Assembly: GCF_020667845.1 (NCBI RefSeq)
Contig: NZ_JAFMPQ010000022.1
Span: 28,092-92,091, forward strand
DNA: 64,000 nt
DNA from: Cognatishimia sp. F0-27
Lineage (GTDB): Bacteria > Pseudomonadota > Alphaproteobacteria > Rhodobacterales > Rhodobacteraceae
Direction: 5' to 3'
Positions within the stretch are counted from its first letter, which is position 1; every line of letters starts with the position of its first letter. Position numbers and translations under genes: made by a program. Below the pieces are notes generated by a model. The model worked only from the letters and a program-made list of their open reading frames with translations, ran no database searches and had not been told where the DNA came from. Of the stretch, positions 8,766-16,657 are shown piece by piece.

Positions 8766-9295
8766 GGAGACGCGCCCTCCTCGGCCACGGTTCCGACGGT
8801 GGCGTTGCACCAGTCCGTGACGGCAGCCTCGGTCGGTGTGAGGATCGTCGCCATGCCATCGGCATAGCGGTCGAACGCGGCCCTGTGGGTTTCGGAGAGG
8901 CCAGTCAGGACAGGAACGCCGCGGGCAAGCGCCTCGGAGATCAGCGCGCGGAAACCGCGCCCCTCTGCCTCGCTCAGGCCAAACTTGTTGAGGATCACGA
9001 GGTCTGCCCGGCCGGCCCGAAGCCGCGACATCGCCAACCCGACGGCCTCCTCGAAGGCGCCCGCATCCATCCGGCAGGCGGTGGCGCCGGGTCCGAGATC
9101 CTGCGTGATGCGCCAGCGCGGCCCGTTGGGCAGAAGCCAGAGATCGCAGTCGCACGATCCCGATCCGGCATCGGGCGAGGCCGCGCGCAACGCACCCACC
9201 AGCCGGACGCCGTCCCGCGTTAGCCGGTCAGCCACCGCGTCCATAAGACGATCCGTCCCGCCGCGTCCCTCGACTGTCACTCCCGCAAGCCGCAT
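8762..9295 (-). CDS. DUF2478 family protein
   Basis: A 177-residue protein of the DUF2478 family, which is often placed near molybdenum or nitrate metabolism and carries a Rossmann or P-loop-like layout. Visible family features are the N-terminal MRLAGVTVEGRGGTD, the middle ITQDLGPGATACRMD and the LVILNKFGLSEAEGRGFR motif, which resembles a nucleoside-triphosphatase Walker-B/GTP-specificity region. A Walker A glycine loop is not clearly present. I start at ATG 9295; the longer frame to 9391 overlaps the preceding hemerythrin-like gene. Its function is unknown; context suggests a role in anaerobic nitrogen-oxide respiration or cofactor insertion. Confidence 0.78.
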   Translation of the reverse strand: MRLAGVTVEGRGGTDRLMDAVADRLTRDGVRLVGALRAASPDAGSGSCDCDLWLLPNGPRWRITQDLGPGATACRMDAGAFEEAVGLAMSRLRAGRADLVILNKFGLSEAEGRGFRALISEALARGVPVLTGLSETHRAAFDRYADGMATILTPTEAAVTDWCNATVGTVAEEGASP

Positions 9296-9302
9296 CTTCG
9301 CC

Positions 9303-9785
9303 TCAAGCCGACTCGAAGCGCGGGAACAGCACATCGTTCTCCAGCGCGATATGGGCGGCAAGGTCGTCGAACAGCGCCGCCAGGCCGCCATAGAGCGAGC
9401 GCCAGGAGCCGCAGGCGTGCTCGGGCGGCGTCAGATCGCAGGTGAGCCGCCGGATCAGCGCGATGTTTTCGGCGTGATCGTCGTGGTCGGCGCGCATCAC
9501 CGCGATGGGGTGTTCGATGCCCGGCCCGCCGCCCGCGCGCATGGCCGGAAACAAAATCATCTCCTCCTTCATCATGTGATCCTCCATCTCCCCGGCGAGC
9601 GTCCGGATGGCGGCGGCCAGCCCCTTGGGTGCCTCGGGATCGTCCGCGTGCACCCGCTCGACCCGGTCGGCCAGCGGTATGAGCGAGGCGAGATCCTCCC
9701 GGTGCATCTCGTGATAGCGCGTCAGGATATGGTCGATCAGGGCGCCGGTGTCCTGCGGCACGTCCGTTTCGGGGAGGTCTTTCAT
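9303..9785 (-). CDS. Hemerythrin-domain protein of the RIC/YtfE/DnrN type
   Basis: A 160-residue helical protein with hemerythrin-type iron ligands spread over four helices: DHILTRYHEMHRED, MEDHMMKEEMILFP, MRADHDDHAENI and AAHIALENDVLFPRFE. RIC proteins such as YtfE, ScdA and DnrN have a di-iron site and repair iron-sulfur clusters damaged by nitric oxide. This one lacks the N-terminal ScdA domain with its cysteine pair, like short DnrN-type forms. The ATG at 9785 follows AGGGAAAGGA. It is the first gene of the eight-gene anaerobic operon and is divergent from nsrR across about 118 bases, so NsrR derepression by NO is likely. Confidence 0.85.
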   Translation of the reverse strand: MKDLPETDVPQDTGALIDHILTRYHEMHREDLASLIPLADRVERVHADDPEAPKGLAAAIRTLAGEMEDHMMKEEMILFPAMRAGGGPGIEHPIAVMRADHDDHAENIALIRRLTCDLTPPEHACGSWRSLYGGLAALFDDLAAHIALENDVLFPRFESA

Positions 9786-9839
9786 CGCGGGTCCTTTCCC
9801 TCGCGCGTCGCCCGGTCCTTGCGTGGGTCGCGGCGAATT

Positions 9840-9860
9840 GGTATTTGAGATACGCATACC
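9840..9860. promoter_or_regulatory. Candidate NsrR operator in the nsrR/hemerythrin intergenic region
   Basis: Two nested inverted repeats lie between the divergent genes: GTATTTGAGATAC (9841-9853) and GGTAT...ATACC (9840-9844 and 9856-9860). The ATTTnAnAT-like core resembles NsrR half sites. The position, 44-64 bases before the nsrR start and 55-75 bases before the hemerythrin-gene start, suits control of both promoters. Confidence 0.5.
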
Positions 9861-9903
9861 TCTCGTGAATGCGCACTTCAACTACCAAATCAGGAGCGCG
9901 ACC

Positions 9904-10317
9904 TTGCGCCTCACCTCTTTCACCGATTACGGCCTGCGCGTTCTGATGCGGATGGCGGGCGCACCCGACCGGGCCTTCACCACGTCGGAACTCGCCGATG
10001 AATTCCGCATCTCCCGCAACCATCTTGCCAAGGTGATCACGGCGCTTGCCGCCGCAGGTCTTCTGGAAACCCGGCGCGGCGGTGGGGGCGGCGCCATGCT
10101 GGCCCGCGCGCCGGAGGACATCCGCCTGGGCGATGTGGTGGCGGCCCTCGAAGCAGATCAGGCTCTGGTGGAGTGCTTCGCCGCAGGCACCAACAGCTGC
10201 ACCTTGACCCCGCAATGCCGGTTGAAAGCGCGGCTGGCTCATGCAGAGGCGGCATTTGTTGCCGATCTGAACCGCAGCACCCTGGCCGATTGCGTTTACC
10301 GACCGGAAAACGCCTGA
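9904..10317 (+). CDS. nsrR: Rrf2-family NO-sensing repressor NsrR
   Basis: A 137-residue winged-helix Rrf2 regulator. It starts at a TTG (9904) nine bases after AGGAG, giving MRLTSFTDYGLRVLMRMAG, the normal N-terminus of the family; upstream ATG-less extensions are shadows. The cluster loop carries three cysteines in ECFAAGTNSCTLTPQCRL, as in NsrR, whose 4Fe-4S cluster is nitrosylated by NO so that the repressor leaves DNA. The gene is divergent from the hemerythrin-like gene and the anaerobic operon, which are plausible targets. Its 3' end overlaps the convergent membrane-protein gene by about 22 bases. The first cysteine spacing (C-x7-C) is slightly longer than in other members. Confidence 0.87.
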   Translation: MRLTSFTDYGLRVLMRMAGAPDRAFTTSELADEFRISRNHLAKVITALAAAGLLETRRGGGGGAMLARAPEDIRLGDVVAALEADQALVECFAAGTNSCTLTPQCRLKARLAHAEAAFVADLNRSTLADCVYRPENA

Positions 10318-10673
10318 CGCGCCGCCCACGCAATCCAGCCCCAGACCGCGCTGCGCAGGGCCATGGCGTAAACGGTACGCATCTCGAAGGCTCCACCTTG
10401 GGCGACATGCAGGCCGAAGGCCGCGAAAACCAGCAGCGTTGCAGCGACGATCACGAACGATAGGGGCCAGGCCCATCGCCGCCCCTGCCACAGGCCGAGA
10501 CCCGCGACGACATAGGCGAGCCCGGCCAGCGTGTTGAACCACAGCACAAAGGGTACGACTGCCCCCATGTCGGCTGATCCGAGCAATGTTCGGCCACCAG
10601 AGAAAATGGTCAGCACGCCAAAGGCAATCGCAACACCGCCCGCTATGCGGAGCGTCAGACTGGTTCTAGGCAT
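10296..10673 (-). CDS. Small four-helix membrane protein
   Basis: A 125-residue hydrophobic protein with about four membrane helices: IAGGVAIAFGVLTIFSGG, VPFVLWFNTLAGLAYVVAGL, WPLSFVIVAATLLVFAAFGL and a C-terminal segment. I do not recognise a specific family; it resembles small DoxX-like or COG-only membrane proteins. Start ATG 10673 overlaps the end of the tetR gene by eight bases, so it is probably cotranscribed with tetR. The 3' end overlaps nsrR. The frame continues upstream through tetR, but that part is a shadow. Confidence 0.65.
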   Translation of the reverse strand: MPRTSLTLRIAGGVAIAFGVLTIFSGGRTLLGSADMGAVVPFVLWFNTLAGLAYVVAGLGLWQGRRWAWPLSFVIVAATLLVFAAFGLHVAQGGAFEMRTVYAMALRSAVWGWIAWAARQAFSGR

Positions 10674-11280
10674 CGCAAGCGCCCTCCTTCGCGCGTAGAA
10701 GTTCCATCTGCACGTCAAACAGCCGGAACCCCTCAGGCACGAGCGCAAAGCCCCGGGCGCCGAGCGTCCAGCGGATGGCGACACCCTGCACCAGCGACGT
10801 CAGCAGGATGGCGACATCCTCTGGGCTGACGTCGCGCTTCAGATCGCCCGCCGCCTGAAGTTCCCGGATCACGGCAACAAGGCGGCCCTCAAAAGCGCTC
10901 AGAAGCCCCCGGAACACCTCGCGCAGGGCTGGATTGTCCACCTGCAACTCGCGCGAGAACAGGATCGACGGCAGGGCAGGCGTTTCAGCAATGGCCGTCA
11001 GTTGCGCACCGATCAGCGCTTTCAGGCGCGCCTGCGGCCCGGTGGCCCCTGCCTCGGCCGCAGCCCAGTAACTCTGCAACCGGTCAGCGATTTCCTCGGC
11101 CACCGCCAGCCAGAGCGCGCCCTTGGTGGGGAAATGCCGGAAGATCGCAGGCTGACTGAGGCCGATGGCACGCGCGACATCTGTGGTGCTCAGCCGGTCG
11201 GGTCCGATCTCGTCGGCCAGTCGCAGAACCTCGGCCACGATTTGCGCCTTTCTCTCTTCAGCACTTTGACGGCCCGACAT
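10666..11280 (-). CDS. TetR/AcrR-family transcriptional regulator
   Basis: A 204-residue repressor with the classic N-terminal helix-turn-helix (LSTTDVARAIGLSQPAIFRHF, residues about 30-50) and a helical ligand-binding C-terminal half. It is divergent from the b561-type cytochrome gene and the RND pump genes across about 95 bases that contain a 20-base inverted repeat. Local repression of the efflux module, released by a pump substrate, is the expected role. The ligand is unknown. Confidence 0.88.
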   Translation of the reverse strand: MSGRQSAEERKAQIVAEVLRLADEIGPDRLSTTDVARAIGLSQPAIFRHFPTKGALWLAVAEEIADRLQSYWAAAEAGATGPQARLKALIGAQLTAIAETPALPSILFSRELQVDNPALREVFRGLLSAFEGRLVAVIRELQAAGDLKRDVSPEDVAILLTSLVQGVAIRWTLGARGFALVPEGFRLFDVQMELLRAKEGACDA

Positions 11281-11291
11281 GTGTCACCTCT

Positions 11292-11311
11292 TGTTAGTTA
11301 TAACTTACTAA
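11292..11311. promoter_or_regulatory. TetR operator, 20-base inverted repeat
   Basis: GTTAGTTATAACTTACTAAC has GTTAGT/ACTAAC arms and a central GTTATAAC palindrome. It lies 12 bases before the tetR start and about 65 bases before the cytochrome gene, the normal place for a divergent TetR operator. Confidence 0.7.
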
Positions 11312-11376
11312 CATATACTGTTGACAACCGCAACCTCTATCCCGAGTCGCGCACCCTGACCGAAAGGACCCCCGTC

Positions 11377-11874
11377 ATGCCTGCCAAAACCGCCCCCACC
11401 GGCTATTCCCGCCTTCAGATCGCGCTGCATTGGCTCGTCTTCGCACTGATCGCGCAGCAGTACCTTTTCAAGGACGCGATGTCGGCCGCATGGGACCGCA
11501 TCACTGATGGGCTGGAGGCTGGGTTCGAACCGCTCGTGCTGGCCCATGTGGCGGGCGGCGCGCTGGTGATGATCTTCGCGCTGTGGCGGTTGACCCTGCA
11601 CGCCCGGCGCGGCGTGCCCCCGGCGATCGAGGCCAGCAAGGTGCAGGGCATTCTCGCGAAGCTCACCCATGTCGGGCTTTACGCGCTGATGATCCTGATG
11701 CCACTCAGCGGGTCTGTCGCGTGGTTCGGCGGGGCCGAGGCCGCGGCGCAGGGGCACAATGTGTTGAAGATTGTCCTGCTGGCGCTGGTTGCGCTGCATG
11801 TGATTGGCGCGCTCTACCACCAGTTCATCCTGCGCGACGGCACGCTGGCGCGGATGCGCCGGGCGCAGGGCTGA
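11377..11874 (+). CDS. Cytochrome b561-type membrane protein
   Basis: A 165-residue protein with four membrane helices and paired histidines that fit haem b ligation: IALHWLVFALIAQQYL, LVLAHVAGGALVMIFALWRL, LTHVGLYALMILMPL and LVALHVIGALYHQFIL. It belongs to the bacterial b561 group, which passes electrons across the inner membrane, often from the quinone pool. The start ATG 11377 follows AAAGGA. Its stop is only five bases from the membrane-fusion gene, so it is the first gene of the RND operon. A cytochrome in an efflux operon is unusual and may indicate a redox-active substrate. Confidence 0.85.
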   Translation: MPAKTAPTGYSRLQIALHWLVFALIAQQYLFKDAMSAAWDRITDGLEAGFEPLVLAHVAGGALVMIFALWRLTLHARRGVPPAIEASKVQGILAKLTHVGLYALMILMPLSGSVAWFGGAEAAAQGHNVLKIVLLALVALHVIGALYHQFILRDGTLARMRRAQG

Positions 11875-11878
11875 ACCC

Positions 11879-13177
11879 ATGCGCCTCGCCCCGCTCCTGG
11901 CGCTGCCACCCATCGCGCTCGGCATTGCCGCGGCGGCCTGGATGATCGCGTCTGCCCCCGGCCCCGCGCAGGTCGGGGGCGACGCGCCGGCGCTACCCGT
12001 TCGGGTGATCACGGTCGCGGCGCAGGATATTCGGCCCGCCGCAACCGCTTGGGGCAACCTGCGCGCGGCCGAGACCTGGGTCGCCGTGGCCGAGGTGCAG
12101 GGCGAGGTGATCTGGCGCCATCCGGACCTTGAGCCGGGTCGCCTGATCCCGGCGGGGACGGAAGTGCTGAGGATCGACCCCGCCGACTACGAGCTGGCGC
12201 TGGCGCAATCGCAGGCCGACCTCGCGGTGCTGGAGGCCGAGCGCGCGCAGCTTACGGCAGAGGCGGACAACACGCGGCGCATCCTTTCGCTGGAACAGAA
12301 CCGGCTGGCCCTGGCCGAGACCGATCTGGAACGCACGCGCACACTCGTCGCGCAAGGCGCTGTTCCGCAATCGCGCGCCGACGAGGCCGAGCGCGCAACC
12401 CTTCTGGCCCGCCGCACGGTGGCGGAACTGGAGAACACGCTCGCCCTGATCCCGTCTCGCCAAGCGCGGATCGCGGCGCAGGTTGCACGCAGCGAGGCCG
12501 CCATCGACCAGGCGCGCCGCTCGCTCGACCGCACGACCCTGACGACGCCGTTTGACCTGCGCGTGACCGAGGTGAATGCTGAGCTGTTTCAGACCGTCGC
12601 CCCCGGTCAGGTGGTGATCCGTGCTGACGGGATTGCGGCGGCCGAGGTCGTGGCGCATTTGCCGATAGACAGCTTTCGACGGCTATTGGGAGATACACCG
12701 GAGGGCATCACCCTTGGCGACATGATGCGCGACATGCCCGCCACGCAGATCGAGGTGACGCTCAGCCCTATGGCGGACCCGAGGCAGATCTGGAGCGCCC
12801 GTGTTGTCGGGATCGAGGGCGCGCTGGATGCCCGTGCGCGCACCGTGCCGGTCGTGGTCAGGGTTGACGACCCCTATGAGGGCGCGGACCCGCCCCGCCG
12901 CTTGCCGCTGGTGCCCAACATGCAGGTGCAGCTTTCCTTTTCGGGCGCTTCCATGACAGGCCTCATCGCGATCCCCGAGGCGGCGTTGCATGGCGACATG
13001 GTGCGTATCCTTGGCCCCGATGGCTTGCTGGAATTGCGCCCCGTCACCGCAGCCTTCGAGCAGGATGGCCGCGTCGTTATCGCCGCTGGCCTGTTGCCGG
13101 GCGAACGCGTGGTGATCGACGAAATCGCGCCGGCCATTCCCGGCATGACCCTGACCCCGGTCGAGGTCGAGCCATGA
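11879..13177 (+). CDS. RND efflux periplasmic adaptor (membrane fusion protein)
   Basis: A 432-residue adaptor with an N-terminal signal-anchor (MRLAPLLALPPIALGIAAAA). It continues into the barrel-sandwich, or lipoyl, half (AVAEVQGEVIWRHPDLEPG), a coiled-coil hairpin at residues about 105-215 (rich in Glu, Ala and Leu, including SQADLAVLEAERAQLTAE), the second lipoyl half (TLTTPFDLRVTEVNAELFQ) and a membrane-proximal domain. It links an inner-membrane RND pump to an outer-membrane channel. The stop overlaps the pump start by ATGA. No outer-membrane factor gene follows, so a channel encoded elsewhere must be used. Confidence 0.9.
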   Translation: MRLAPLLALPPIALGIAAAAWMIASAPGPAQVGGDAPALPVRVITVAAQDIRPAATAWGNLRAAETWVAVAEVQGEVIWRHPDLEPGRLIPAGTEVLRIDPADYELALAQSQADLAVLEAERAQLTAEADNTRRILSLEQNRLALAETDLERTRTLVAQGAVPQSRADEAERATLLARRTVAELENTLALIPSRQARIAAQVARSEAAIDQARRSLDRTTLTTPFDLRVTEVNAELFQTVAPGQVVIRADGIAAAEVVAHLPIDSFRRLLGDTPEGITLGDMMRDMPATQIEVTLSPMADPRQIWSARVVGIEGALDARARTVPVVVRVDDPYEGADPPRRLPLVPNMQVQLSFSGASMTGLIAIPEAALHGDMVRILGPDGLLELRPVTAAFEQDGRVVIAAGLLPGERVVIDEIAPAIPGMTLTPVEVEP

Positions 13178-16100
13178 TACGCTGGTTCACCGGCCACCCG
13201 ACGGCGGGCAACCTGCTGCTTCTTTTGTTCCTTGCAGCGGGCATCTTTGCCGCGCCGGGCCTGTTGCGCGAAACCTTCCCCGATTTCCGCGCCGTCGAGG
13301 CCGAGGTCACCGTGCCCTACCGGGGCGCTGCAGCCGAGGATGTAGAGGCCGCGATCTGCGCGCCGCTCTGGGACGGAGTGCAGGGTGTCGAGGGGCTGGA
13401 AACCTTCACGTGCACGGCCCAGACTGGCCGCGCGCGGGCCGTGGCAACCATGGCGCCCGGTAACGATGCGCTGCGCTTCGTCAATTCGCTGCGCACCGAG
13501 GTGTCGGCCATCGACACCTTCCCCGACCGCGCCGATCCTGCCGTGGTGCGCGAATTGCACCGCTCGGATCCTGTCACATCGGTCGCCATCTCGGGCGATC
13601 TGCCGCTGGGCGAACTGGATCTTTACGCCGACGCCCTGTCGGACCGCTTTACCGCCTTGCCGGGCGTTGCCAGCGTGATGCGCGGGGGCCTCGGCACCCG
13701 GACACTTTTAGTAACCGCATCACGCCCTGTACTCGACAGCCACGGGCTGACGCCTGCCGCCTTGGCCGCCGCCATCGCCGCGCAGAACATCGACCTGCCC
13801 GCAGGCACGCTGGAGGGACCGGGCGCGGACCTGACCCTTCGCTTCACTGCTGAACGCGACACGGCCACGGCGCTGGCCACGATCCCGCTGCTGGTCCTGC
13901 CCAATGGCGCAACCCTGACGCTGGGCGATGTGGCGGAGATCGAGGAACGGTTCGAACCGCCGCAGGACCGGGCTTTTGTCGACGGGGTGCCTGCCATCGT
14001 GCTCGACGTATCAAAGGCGCTGGATGCCGACGCGCTTCGGGTGCTGGACGGCGTTGCCGCGCTGGTGGCCGAGGAAACTGCCCGCCTGCCGGACACGATC
14101 TCCGTTGAAGTGGTGCAGGACGTGACATCGATCATCCGCGACCGTCTGGTGATGTTGGTGCAGAACGGCGTGATCGGGCTGGTTCTCGTCGTCGTGGTGA
14201 TGAGCCTGTTCTTTCGCCCCGGCTTCGCGATCTGGGCCGCGATGGGCCTGCCTGTGGCCTTTGCAGGCGCGTTCCTCTGGATGGCGCTGACCGGGCTCAG
14301 CCTGAACATGATGACACTAGTGGCGCTGTTGATGGCGATCGGTATCGTGATGGACGATTCCATCGTGATCGCGGATTCCATCGCGGTGCATGCCGCCAAG
14401 GGCGCGACGGTCGAAACCGTCGCGGCGGGCGTCGCAGCCGTGGCGCCCGGCGTGATCTCTTCCTTTCTAACGACGCTGGCCGTTTTCCTGCCCCTCGCCT
14501 TCCTGGCGGGCGAGTTGGGCGCCGTGCTGGAAGTTCTGCCGGTGGTCCTGCTGGCCGCACTCGCCGCGTCGCTGATCGAGGCCTTCCTGATCCTGCCCCA
14601 CCACCTGAAAGGGGGCATGAAGGACACTGCCCCCTCCCGCTTCCGCGCCCGCTTCGACGCAGGCTTCGATGCCCTGCGCGAGCGTGGCGTGGGCCGTCTG
14701 GCCGATGCCGCGATCAGGGGCCGTTGGCTGGTCGCGGGGCTGGCCATCGGGGCCTTGATCCTGACCGTCGGCGCGCTGGGCGGCGGCGTGGTCAAGCGCG
14801 AGGCAATGCCCGAGATCGACGGCGACGTGCTCGAGGCGCGGCTGATGCTACCCGCAGGCACACCGCTGGCGCGCACGGGCCAAGCCGTCGCGCAGGTCGA
14901 GGCGGCGCTCGACCGCGTGAACGCCCGCCTCACCCCCGATCAGCCCCAGGCACAACCGCTGGTGATCCGCCGCCTCACCCGGCTGGGCCGCAACCGGTCG
15001 GCGGGCGAGACCGGTGCCCATGTCGCCACCGTCGCGGTGGACCTGCTCGGCGCCGAGACACGCAGCAGCACGTTGGACGAAATCATCACGCTTTGGCGCG
15101 AAGAGATCGGGCCACTGCCCGGGGTGTCCTCGTTGATCCTGACCGAGCCGGGGATCGGCCCGCAGGGCATCGCGGTCGAACTGCGCCTGAGCCACCCCGA
15201 CCTCGCCACGCTGGAGGCAGCGGGCCGCGCCACTTTGGCGGAGCTTGAAACCTATACCGGTGTGCGCAACGCGATCCTCGACCTGCGCCTCGGCGCACCC
15301 GAATTACGGCTGAATCTGTCACCCGGCGCCGAGGCCTTGGGGCTGACCGCCACAGATGTGGCTGGCCAGCTTCGCGCGGCCTTTCTCGGCACGCAGCTTG
15401 CGGAAATTCGGCGCGGCGATCTGGCCTGGGATATCGAGCTGCGGCTTGCCGATGAGGACCGCGCCAACCGCGCTGACCTGAACCTTTTCGAAATCGCGCT
15501 GCCCGGTGGCCGCACCGTGCCGCTGTCGAGCATCGCCACCATCGAGGAGGCGCGCGGCTGGGACACCATCTCGCGGCGCAACGGGCTGCGCACGCTGACC
15601 GTCGCGGCCGATGTGGACGGCCGCATCGGCAATGCCGACGCGATCACCGCGCGGCTGGCCGAGGGCTTCCTGCCCGGTCTGGTGGCCACCACCCCCGGCC
15701 TTGGCTTTGACATCGGCGGGCAGGCCGCGAATTCGACGGAAACCGTCGCCTCGATCCTGCGCGGGTTCCTGATCGGGCTGGTGGGCATCTACCTCGTGCT
15801 CAGTTTCCAGTTCCGCAGCTATGTGGAGCCGCTGATCGTGATGATCACCATCCCGCTGGCATTTTTGGGCGTCATCTGGGGCCATGTGCTGATGGGCTAC
15901 AACATCTCGATGCCGTCACTGGTGGGGGCGGCTTCGCTTGCGGGGATCGTCGTGAACAACGCAATCCTGCTGGTCGGTGTCATCAACGCCCGTCGCGCCA
16001 AGGGACTGTCGGCCGCGCTGGCCGCAGGAGAGGCCGTGCGCGCCCGCTTCCGCCCGATCTTCGTGTCGGTCTCGACCACGATCATGGGCATGGCACCGCT

Positions 16101-16275
16101 GCTGCTGGAATCCTCCACCCAGGCCCAGACGCTCAAGCCCCTCGTAATTTCCGTGGTGTTCGGCCTTCTCGCCGCAACCGTGCTTATACTGGTCGTGCTA
16201 CCTGCATTCTACTCAGCGCTCGAGGATATCCGGCCACGCAAACAGACCTACGCCGTGGGCCCAATTGGTCAATGA
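13174..16275 (+). CDS. RND-family efflux transporter permease
   Basis: A 1,033-residue inner-membrane proton-driven pump of the AcrB/HAE superfamily. It has the usual layout: one N-terminal helix (WFTGHPTAGNLLLLLFLAAG), a large periplasmic loop, a group of helices from about residue 325, a second large loop from about 540, and a final group of helices from about 865. Helix IV contains GIVMDDSIVIAD; the paired aspartates are the proton-relay residues of the HAE family. It belongs to the divergent AcrB-like branch often paired with short adaptors in alphaproteobacteria. The substrate is unknown. It is the last resident gene before the conjugative element. Confidence 0.92.
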   Translation: MIRWFTGHPTAGNLLLLLFLAAGIFAAPGLLRETFPDFRAVEAEVTVPYRGAAAEDVEAAICAPLWDGVQGVEGLETFTCTAQTGRARAVATMAPGNDALRFVNSLRTEVSAIDTFPDRADPAVVRELHRSDPVTSVAISGDLPLGELDLYADALSDRFTALPGVASVMRGGLGTRTLLVTASRPVLDSHGLTPAALAAAIAAQNIDLPAGTLEGPGADLTLRFTAERDTATALATIPLLVLPNGATLTLGDVAEIEERFEPPQDRAFVDGVPAIVLDVSKALDADALRVLDGVAALVAEETARLPDTISVEVVQDVTSIIRDRLVMLVQNGVIGLVLVVVVMSLFFRPGFAIWAAMGLPVAFAGAFLWMALTGLSLNMMTLVALLMAIGIVMDDSIVIADSIAVHAAKGATVETVAAGVAAVAPGVISSFLTTLAVFLPLAFLAGELGAVLEVLPVVLLAALAASLIEAFLILPHHLKGGMKDTAPSRFRARFDAGFDALRERGVGRLADAAIRGRWLVAGLAIGALILTVGALGGGVVKREAMPEIDGDVLEARLMLPAGTPLARTGQAVAQVEAALDRVNARLTPDQPQAQPLVIRRLTRLGRNRSAGETGAHVATVAVDLLGAETRSSTLDEIITLWREEIGPLPGVSSLILTEPGIGPQGIAVELRLSHPDLATLEAAGRATLAELETYTGVRNAILDLRLGAPELRLNLSPGAEALGLTATDVAGQLRAAFLGTQLAEIRRGDLAWDIELRLADEDRANRADLNLFEIALPGGRTVPLSSIATIEEARGWDTISRRNGLRTLTVAADVDGRIGNADAITARLAEGFLPGLVATTPGLGFDIGGQAANSTETVASILRGFLIGLVGIYLVLSFQFRSYVEPLIVMITIPLAFLGVIWGHVLMGYNISMPSLVGAASLAGIVVNNAILLVGVINARRAKGLSAALAAGEAVRARFRPIFVSVSTTIMGMAPLLLESSTQAQTLKPLVISVVFGLLAATVLILVVLPAFYSALEDIRPRKQTYAVGPIGQ

Positions 16276-16422
16276 CCCTTCACGCTTTCTCAAGAGACGG
16301 CTTTGCGCGTCTGCTATTCAATCCTCCGCGCCCCAGAGCATACGCAGACAAAACCAGTCAACGCACACCCACGCGATTTCCAATACTGGATCAGGTGATC
16401 AAGGCGATCCGTACTTCGCATA
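16276..16422. other. Gap between the RND gene and the conjugative element; left boundary region
   Basis: About 147 bases with no supported gene. The last transfer-module gene (DUF2274) ends at 16423, so the left end of the integrated element probably lies here. I searched by eye for a copy of the tRNA 3' segment seen at the right end and found none beyond a weak TCAGGT match near 16394. Confidence 0.4.
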
Positions 16423-16656
16423 CTATGGACCATGGGACACCTCGCTTCGACGTGCTTTTGCAAAGCCGCGATCCGTTGCGATGAACCGCTCCAGCATGGG
16501 AACCACCAGCTTTTTCGGTTCGATTGGTCCCTGCCCTGCCTCCCGGCCAAGTATTTCACCATAGGCGATCAGGTCGCGATGCAGTTCCGCGGGCAGGTCC
16601 ACGGTTAGCTTCACCGGCTTGTCGTCCGGGATCGGACCGAGTTTCAGCTTGGTCAT
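16423..16656 (-). CDS. DUF2274 family protein, terminal gene of the trb operon
   Basis: A 77-residue soluble protein, MTKLKLGPIPDDKPVKLTVD at its start, of the DUF2274 family, which is found almost only directly after trbI in this class of conjugative elements. It is short and charged with one predicted amphipathic region; its role in the mating apparatus is unknown. The ATG at 16656 lies one base past the trbI stop. A longer frame upstream is a trbI shadow. It is the leftmost gene of the element and therefore near its boundary. Confidence 0.82.
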   Translation of the reverse strand: MTKLKLGPIPDDKPVKLTVDLPAELHRDLIAYGEILGREAGQGPIEPKKLVVPMLERFIATDRGFAKARRSEVSHGP

Positions 16657-16657
16657 G

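Noticed and set aside
16276..16422. Left attachment repeat matching the tRNA-Met end
   Set aside because: Only TCAGGT with two further partial matches was found near 16394; a six-base match is expected by chance. A computed comparison with an empty site is required.
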